NCBI RefSeq assembly: GCF_025642745.1
Contig: NZ_JANZKP010000015.1
Location: 1 to 64,000 of the forward strand
Reading direction: 5' to 3'
Source: Cellulomonas sp. RIT-PI-Y
GTDB lineage: Bacteria; Actinomycetota; Actinomycetes; Actinomycetales; Cellulomonadaceae
Length of the DNA stretch: 64,000 nucleotides
Part shown: positions 59,634-64,000 of the stretch, in pieces
Layout: each line of letters begins with the position of its first letter
Position numbering within the stretch: the first letter of the stretch is position 1
Translations under genes and position numbers: made by a program
The notes under the pieces: model-generated
Database searches by the model: none
What the model saw: only the letters and a program-made list of their open reading frames with translations
What the model was told of the DNA's origin: nothing

Positions 59634-60869
59634 TCAGCGCAGGCCGAACCGCCGCCGGAGCAGGTCGAGCCGGCCGGTGGCCCGCGCCCGGGAGACGGAG
59701 CCGGGCGCGCTCAGCCGGGCCAGCTGCTCCCAGGCGGTCCAGTCGTCGGCGCCCTCCTCCCGGTCCAGCCAGCGCTCCAGCAGCACCGGGTCGGCGGCGT
59801 GCAGCACCGCGGCCCGCACATCGGCGGCCAGACCCTCCCGCACGAGCTCGACCCCCGGCGCCCGCGAACGCGGCAGCACCGGACCCGGGTAGCGGTCCAG
59901 CGCCGAGCGGACCTCGCCCGCGTGCAGGGACTCCCGCACCGCACCGACGTCGGTGCTCAGCGCCCCCGCGAGCCGGTACGGCCGGGAGTGGTCGAGCAGC
60001 GGACCCGCGACCCGCCGCAGCCGGGACACCTCCGCGCGCACCGCCACATCCGACATCGCGTCCGGGTGCAGCAGCACCGCCAGCTCGTCCGCGTGCAGCC
60101 CGCGCGGGTGCTCGGACAACAGCAACAGCAGCTCGGCGTGCCGCAGGGACAGCGCCCGGGCCCCGGGTCCCGGGCCGTGCAGCACCCCGGAGTCGGCGCG
60201 CATCAGCTCCAGGCGGGCGGCGGTGGCGGTCGACGGGTGGTTCAGCGCGTCCAGCGCCCGGAGCTCGGACTCCACCGCGGTCGCGGTGGCCCGGACCAGG
60301 GACAGCATGAGCAACGACGCCGCCCCCTCCCGACCGGTGACGTCCAGCGCCCCGAGCACCCGGCCGCCCGGGTCGCGCAGCACCGCGGCGGTGCAGCTCC
60401 ACGGCTGGACCGCCCGGCTGAAGTGCTCGGCGGCCCGCACCTGCACCGTGCCACCGGTGACCAGCGCGGTGCCCGGAGCGTTCGTCCCCGCATGCCGCTC
60501 GTCCCAGGACGCGCCCTCGACGAAGCCGACCCCGGCCACCGCCTCCCGCACCCGGGAGTCCCCCGCGATCCAGAGCAGCCGACCCTCGGCGTCGGTCAGG
60601 GCGACCAGGAACTCCTCGCTCACCGCGGCGTCCAGCAGCAGCCCGCGCACCACCGGCAACGCCTGCCGCAGCGGGTGGGTGTCCCGATGGGCGTACAGCT
60701 CCGCGCCGGACAGGACCACCGGCGGGGAGGGGCGTTCGGGATCGACCCCGCCACGCAGGCTGCGGCGCCAGGACTCGGCGACCAGCGGCCGGACGTCGGA
60801 GGTCGCGCCGGTGGTCAGGAAGCGCTCGTGGGCGGCGAGGGTCCGGGCCACGGTGCGGTCGGTCGGCAC
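59634..60869 (-). CDS. GAF-domain transcriptional regulator (AcoR-like, no AAA+)
   Basis: A 411-residue regulator. An N-terminal helical stretch [20 protein letters not shown] and a GAF domain (about 80-230; [43 protein letters not shown]) are as in AcoR-type activators, but the sigma54-interacting ATPase is absent. Instead the C-terminal half looks like a winged helix ([20 protein letters not shown]) with a BTAD-like helical end. The GTG at 60869 has GGGGGG upstream; longer frames to 61910 overlap the D-aminoacylase. It lies before the dehydrogenase and probably activates it on sensing an aldehyde or alcohol. Confidence 0.86.
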   Translation of the reverse strand: MPTDRTVARTLAAHERFLTTGATSDVRPLVAESWRRSLRGGVDPERPSPPVVLSGAELYAHRDTHPLRQALPVVRGLLLDAAVSEEFLVALTDAEGRLLWIAGDSRVREAVAGVGFVEGASWDERHAGTNAPGTALVTGGTVQVRAAEHFSRAVQPWSCTAAVLRDPGGRVLGALDVTGREGAASLLMLSLVRATATAVESELRALDALNHPSTATAARLELMRADSGVLHGPGPGARALSLRHAELLLLLSEHPRGLHADELAVLLHPDAMSDVAVRAEVSRLRRVAGPLLDHSRPYRLAGALSTDVGAVRESLHAGEVRSALDRYPGPVLPRSRAPGVELVREGLAADVRAAVLHAADPVLLERWLDREEGADDWTAWEQLARLSAPGSVSRARATGRLDLLRRRFGLR

Positions 60870-60901
60870 GCTCGCCCCCCTTCGACGTCGGTGGCGTGGG
60901 G

Positions 60902-62515
60902 TCAGTCTGACCCGGGGGTGTGCGGGGCGCCAGGGTGAGATCCGTGCCGCAGCGCCCGCCCGGCCCGCCGATCGGTCCGCACCCCGTCGTCCACCACGGT
61001 CTCCCCGCCGACGACCACCCAGGGGATCCCCACCGGCCCCAGCCTCGGCTCCGCGAACGTCGCCCGGTCGGCCACCGTCGTCGGGTCGAACAGCACCAGG
61101 TCCGCGACGTAGCCCGCTGCCACCCGCCCCCGGTCGGTCAGCCCGAGTCGGGCCGCCGGGGTGCCGGACAGGTGCCGCACCGCCTCGGCGAGGGTCAGCA
61201 CGCCTTCCTCCCGCACGTAGCGGCCGAGGTAGCGCGCGAACGTCCCGGCCCCGCGCGGGTGCGGCTTGGCGCCGACGAGGATGCCGTCGCTGCCCGCGGT
61301 GTGCCGGGGGTGCCGCGTGACCGCCCGGACGTTCGCCTCGTCGCCGACGTGCTGCAGGATCCCGGTGCCGAGGCGGTCGGCGATCAGCAGGTCGAGGAAG
61401 GCCGTTCCGGGCGGGGTCGCGGTGTCCCGGGCGATCGCCGCGACGGTACGACCGACCCGATCGGACAGCGCGGGGTCGCGCACACCGGCGATCTCGATGG
61501 TGTCCCAGTCGACCGGGACGCCGTGGCAGCCGTCGCTCCCCCGCACCTCGACGTCCTCCAGCACACGGGAGCGCACGGACGGATCGCGCAGCCGCTGGAC
61601 CGTGGCGGCGGGCCCACCGGTCGCGATCCAGCTCGGCAGCAGGGCGGACAGGGTGGTGGCTCCGGGCAGGTAGGGGTAGGAGTCGAGCGTGACGTCCACG
61701 CCGTCCGCGAGCGCGTCGTCGACCAGGGCCAGCAGCTCCCCGGCCCGGCCGCGGTTCTCCGGGAAGTTCATCGTGGCGTGGGTGAGGTGCAGGGCGACCG
61801 ACGACCGGTGGGCGACCTCGACCATCTCCGCGTAGGCGGCCAGCGCCCCGGCGCCGTAGGACCGCTGGTGCGGCGCGTAGAACCCGCCGTGCCGGGCGAC
61901 CACCGCGCACAGGGCCGCCAGCTCGGCGGTGTCCGCGAACATGCCGGGCACGTAGGTCAGCCCGGAGGACATCCCGAACGCGCCCTCGATCATCCCGCGA
62001 TCGACCTGGGCGGCCATCGCGGCCAGCTCGTCCGGGGTGGCCCGGCGGTCCTCGGTGCCCACCACGTTGAGCCGGATCGTGCCCTGCGGGAGCAGGTACG
62101 CGACGTTCGTGGCACTGCCCCGGCGGTCGATCTCGGCCAGGTACTCCGCGACGCCGCGCCAGTCGAAGGCGAGGTCCGGGGTGCCGTTCCAGCCGGCGAT
62201 CTGCTCCCGGACCACGGCCATGCTCGCGTCGGTGGTCGGCGCGTAGGACAGCCCGTCCTGGCCGAGCACCTCGGTGGTGACGCCCTGGAGTGTCTTGGCC
62301 AGGTGGGCGCCGTCGGTGAGCACGGCCAGGTCGGAGTGCGCGTGCATGTCGATGAACCCGGGGGCGACCACCAGACCGTCGGCGTCGATCACCCGGTGAC
62401 GGCCCGGGTCCAGCCGGCCCCCGACCGCGACGATCCGGCCCTCCTCGACCAGCACGTCACCCGTGAACGGCTCGTGGCCGGTGCCGTCCACCACCTGTCC
62501 GCCACGCAGCAACAT
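60902..62515 (-). CDS. D-aminoacylase / N-acyl-D-amino-acid deacylase-like amidohydrolase
   Basis: Metal-dependent amidohydrolase of 537 residues. The HxH motif is in VVAPGFIDMHAHSDLAVLTD, followed by GVTTEVLGQDGLSYAPT, then FYAPHQRSYGAGALA, VALHLTHATMNFPENRGRAG, HTAGSDGILVGAKPHPRGAG and the end AAGYVADLVLFDP. Classical D-aminoacylases have GNCG where this has GQDG, so the Cys that bridges metals is replaced by Asp. Its start is 5 bp after the GH5 stop, so both are in one operon. Substrate may be an N-acyl-D-amino acid or a related amide. Confidence 0.88.
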   Translation of the reverse strand: MLLRGGQVVDGTGHEPFTGDVLVEEGRIVAVGGRLDPGRHRVIDADGLVVAPGFIDMHAHSDLAVLTDGAHLAKTLQGVTTEVLGQDGLSYAPTTDASMAVVREQIAGWNGTPDLAFDWRGVAEYLAEIDRRGSATNVAYLLPQGTIRLNVVGTEDRRATPDELAAMAAQVDRGMIEGAFGMSSGLTYVPGMFADTAELAALCAVVARHGGFYAPHQRSYGAGALAAYAEMVEVAHRSSVALHLTHATMNFPENRGRAGELLALVDDALADGVDVTLDSYPYLPGATTLSALLPSWIATGGPAATVQRLRDPSVRSRVLEDVEVRGSDGCHGVPVDWDTIEIAGVRDPALSDRVGRTVAAIARDTATPPGTAFLDLLIADRLGTGILQHVGDEANVRAVTRHPRHTAGSDGILVGAKPHPRGAGTFARYLGRYVREEGVLTLAEAVRHLSGTPAARLGLTDRGRVAAGYVADLVLFDPTTVADRATFAEPRLGPVGIPWVVVGGETVVDDGVRTDRRAGRALRHGSHPGAPHTPGSD

Positions 62516-62520
62516 GGCGG

Positions 62521-63744
62521 TCAGTGCACCTCGGCGTGGACCAGCTCGTCGATCCCACGGGTGGCGGGGTCCTGCAGGCTGCTCACCAGGGTGACCGCGG
62601 CGCCCTGCTCGCGGAGCTGGTGCCAGAGCTCGAAGACCGCGCCCCCGGGGGCCAGCGACGCCCGGGAGGTCGGCAGGTGCCGCTCGTCCACCTCGACCAC
62701 GACGCCGACCGTGCGCGGCTGCGCGGTGGGCAGGGCACCCCGGCGGGCGTCGGCGATCAGCTCGGCGAACCGGCGGCCCAGCGGCTTGACCCGGTTCTCG
62801 GTGTCGAGCAGCCCGAGCGAGTACTCCAGGTCCTTGTAGTCGCCCAGCTCACGGGTGACGTCGTGCGAGCACCACCAGGTGACCGCGTACAGGTCCGGGC
62901 TGGTCAGCGCGGCCTCGACCGTGCGGGTGCAGAACTCCGGCATCTCCTCCTCGGCCAGGTTCATCGACGGGGCGCCGACCTCCTGGAGCCAGACCTGCCG
63001 GCCGGGGTCGGTGGCGAAGGCCTTGGACAGCTCGATCATCCACTCGGCGTGCCGGACCGACTGCGGGGACAGCGCGCCGTAGCGGGCCGCGGTGCCGTTG
63101 AAGATCCAGGAGTGCACCGTGGTCAGGTCGCCCAGCCGGGACGCGTGCACGGGCTGGAACGGGTGCTCGTCCCGGTACCAGAGGTGGTCGTTCTCCGAGT
63201 GGGTGACCAGGTGGCGCGGGTCGCGGTCGACCGGGGCGGCCAGCAGCGAGCGCAGCCAGTGCGTGACCTGCTCGGGCTCGGCGGGCATCGCGGCGGGGTT
63301 GGGCCGCTGGAACTGGTTCAGCTCGTTGCCGAGGGTCAGTCCGAGGAGGTTCGGCCGGTCCCGCACCGCGTCGTAGATCGCGGCGACCAGGGCGGCCTGC
63401 GCGTCGATCGCCCCCTGATCGGTGAACATGTTGCCGTCGTGCCAGTTGACCAGCCAGGCGGGCACGAAGTCGAAGCCGGACATGTGCCCCTGGATCGCGT
63501 CGACCGCGATGTCCAGGTCGAACTCGGCGGCCAGATCGGCGACCAGCGCGATGTCGTCCAGCGCCCGGCGGCGGATCAGGGTGCGGTTCGGCTGCAGCAC
63601 CGGCCAGAGCGGGAACACCCGGACGTGGTCGACGCCCAGGGCGGCGATCGCCTCGAAGTCCGCGCGCACGGCGTCGGGTTCGACCGCCATCCACTGGAAC
63701 ATCCAGTCCTGGGAGGGGGTGTAGTTCACGCCGAATCGGGTCAC
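62521..63744 (-). CDS. GH5-like glycoside hydrolase
   Basis: A 407-residue (beta/alpha)8 glycosidase of clan A, most like GH5-type beta-mannanase/cellulase relatives. It begins FGVNYTPSQDWMFQWMAVEP and RVFPLWPVLQPNRTLIRRRA; the acid/base is Glu141 in LTLGNELNQFQRPN and the nucleophile Glu255 in VWLQEVGAPSMNLAEEEMPE. It has no signal peptide, so it probably acts on imported oligosaccharides. GTG 63744 overlaps the LacI-type stop (GTGA), with GGAG before it. The regulator likely senses a product; the actual sugar is unknown. Confidence 0.88.
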   Translation of the reverse strand: MTRFGVNYTPSQDWMFQWMAVEPDAVRADFEAIAALGVDHVRVFPLWPVLQPNRTLIRRRALDDIALVADLAAEFDLDIAVDAIQGHMSGFDFVPAWLVNWHDGNMFTDQGAIDAQAALVAAIYDAVRDRPNLLGLTLGNELNQFQRPNPAAMPAEPEQVTHWLRSLLAAPVDRDPRHLVTHSENDHLWYRDEHPFQPVHASRLGDLTTVHSWIFNGTAARYGALSPQSVRHAEWMIELSKAFATDPGRQVWLQEVGAPSMNLAEEEMPEFCTRTVEAALTSPDLYAVTWWCSHDVTRELGDYKDLEYSLGLLDTENRVKPLGRRFAELIADARRGALPTAQPRTVGVVVEVDERHLPTSRASLAPGGAVFELWHQLREQGAAVTLVSSLQDPATRGIDELVHAEVH

Positions 63745-64000
63745 AGTGCGTCTCCTCGGGGCGGTGCGGGTGCTGCAGGTGCGGTCGAGTCGCGGATCAC
63801 CAGGCGGCGGCCGCTGACCGTGGTCGAACCGGCCGGCTCCCCGCTCACCAGCCGGGCGAGCAGGGCCACCGCGGTGCGGGCGCTCTCCTCCACCGGGGCG
63901 TCGAAGGCGGTCAGCCGGGGCCGGACGATGGTGGAGACCCAGGAGTCCTCCCAGGCCACCACCGACAGCTGTTCGGGCACCCGCACGCCGACCTCCGGCG
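63741..64000 (-). CDS. LacI-family regulator, 5' part outside window
   Basis: The last 86 codons of a sensor domain: PEQLSVVAWEDSWVSTIVRP and RLTAFDAPVEESARTAVALL with the end VSGRRLVIRDSTAP match the C-terminus of LacI-family repressors. The start and DNA-binding domain lie beyond the window. It overlaps the GH5 gene by GTGA and so is translated first in this operon. Confidence 0.82.
   Translation of the reverse strand, partial: PEVGVRVPEQLSVVAWEDSWVSTIVRPRLTAFDAPVEESARTAVALLARLVSGEPAGSTTVSGRRLVIRDSTAPAAPAPPRGDAL

Noticed and set aside
60870-61910. Extension of the GAF regulator upstream of 60869
   Set aside because: It would overlap the D-aminoacylase on the same strand in another frame, and the added residues are Arg/Gly-rich without homology; GTG 60869 has a good ribosome site.

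Overview
The window is a 64 kb piece of a very GC-rich chromosome (well above 70% G+C by eye) with GTG starts, ATGA/GTGA start-stop overlaps and many short-leader or leaderless starts. A WhiB1-type regulator, HemQ with an actinobacterial coproporphyrin ferrochelatase, an ANTAR regulator, a bifunctional PutA and CebR-like sugar operators place it in the Actinomycetota. The sugar and glycosidase genes fit a Micrococcales plant-biomass degrader such as a Cellulomonas relative, but genus is only a guess. I see no rRNA, tRNA, insertion sequence, prophage or CRISPR array; almost every base is in a compact chromosomal gene.

Layout. 1-4.7 kb: cell envelope and purine genes (LCP protein cut by the window edge, acyltransferase, purE-purK, GtrA). 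4.7-12.4 kb: two two-component systems and a MacB-like ABC exporter. 12.5-16.4 kb: small membrane protein, whiB1, a 727-bp convergent spacer full of palindromic repeats, a PdtaS-like kinase and a DUF2505 protein. 16.5-21.3 kb: a sugar ABC importer with three CebR-like operators and its LacI-family regulator. 21.3-27.3 kb: putA, divergent from a PAS-AraC regulator coupled to an aldo-keto reductase and a VanY-type carboxypeptidase. 27.4-35.8 kb: glutamate dehydrogenase family enzyme, luciferase-like monooxygenase, META protein, the hemQ-cpfC pair with a flavodoxin and MarR regulator, then NYN, DUF1697, HIT and SDR genes. 35.9-43.4 kb: nhaA, a second array of short repeats, DsbA-like protein, an operon of small unknown proteins with an epimerase, mqo, a phosphatase and nnrD. 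43.4-48.1 kb: secreted I36-like protein/ECF sigma/CU044_5270 cluster, Nudix, DUF1304, ArsR-AHSA1 pair and a PAS-ANTAR regulator.

48.2-57.6 kb is a seven-gene operon (DUF917, hydantoinase/oxoprolinase, complete dipeptide-type ABC importer) divergent from a PucR regulator: an apparently self-contained uptake and ring-opening module for a cyclic imide or hydantoin-like compound. 57.6-60.9 kb is an aldehyde dehydrogenase cluster (DUF779, ALDH, GAF regulator). 60.9-64 kb holds a D-aminoacylase, a GH5-like glycosidase and the 3' part of a LacI-family regulator in one coupled string, running off the window.

The most unusual structures are not genes. Two 75-bp hairpin elements (85% identical) lie between whiB1 and the kinase gene, and a 19-bp tandem unit with core GAGGTCGGCACTTC occurs both there and in the nhaA/dsbA spacer; both spacers separate convergent genes. 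There are also several well-formed palindromes at promoters: two perfect TGTGA-N6-TCACA sites, a MarR-type palindrome over the cpfC promoter, and an ArsR palindrome that contains its own start codon.
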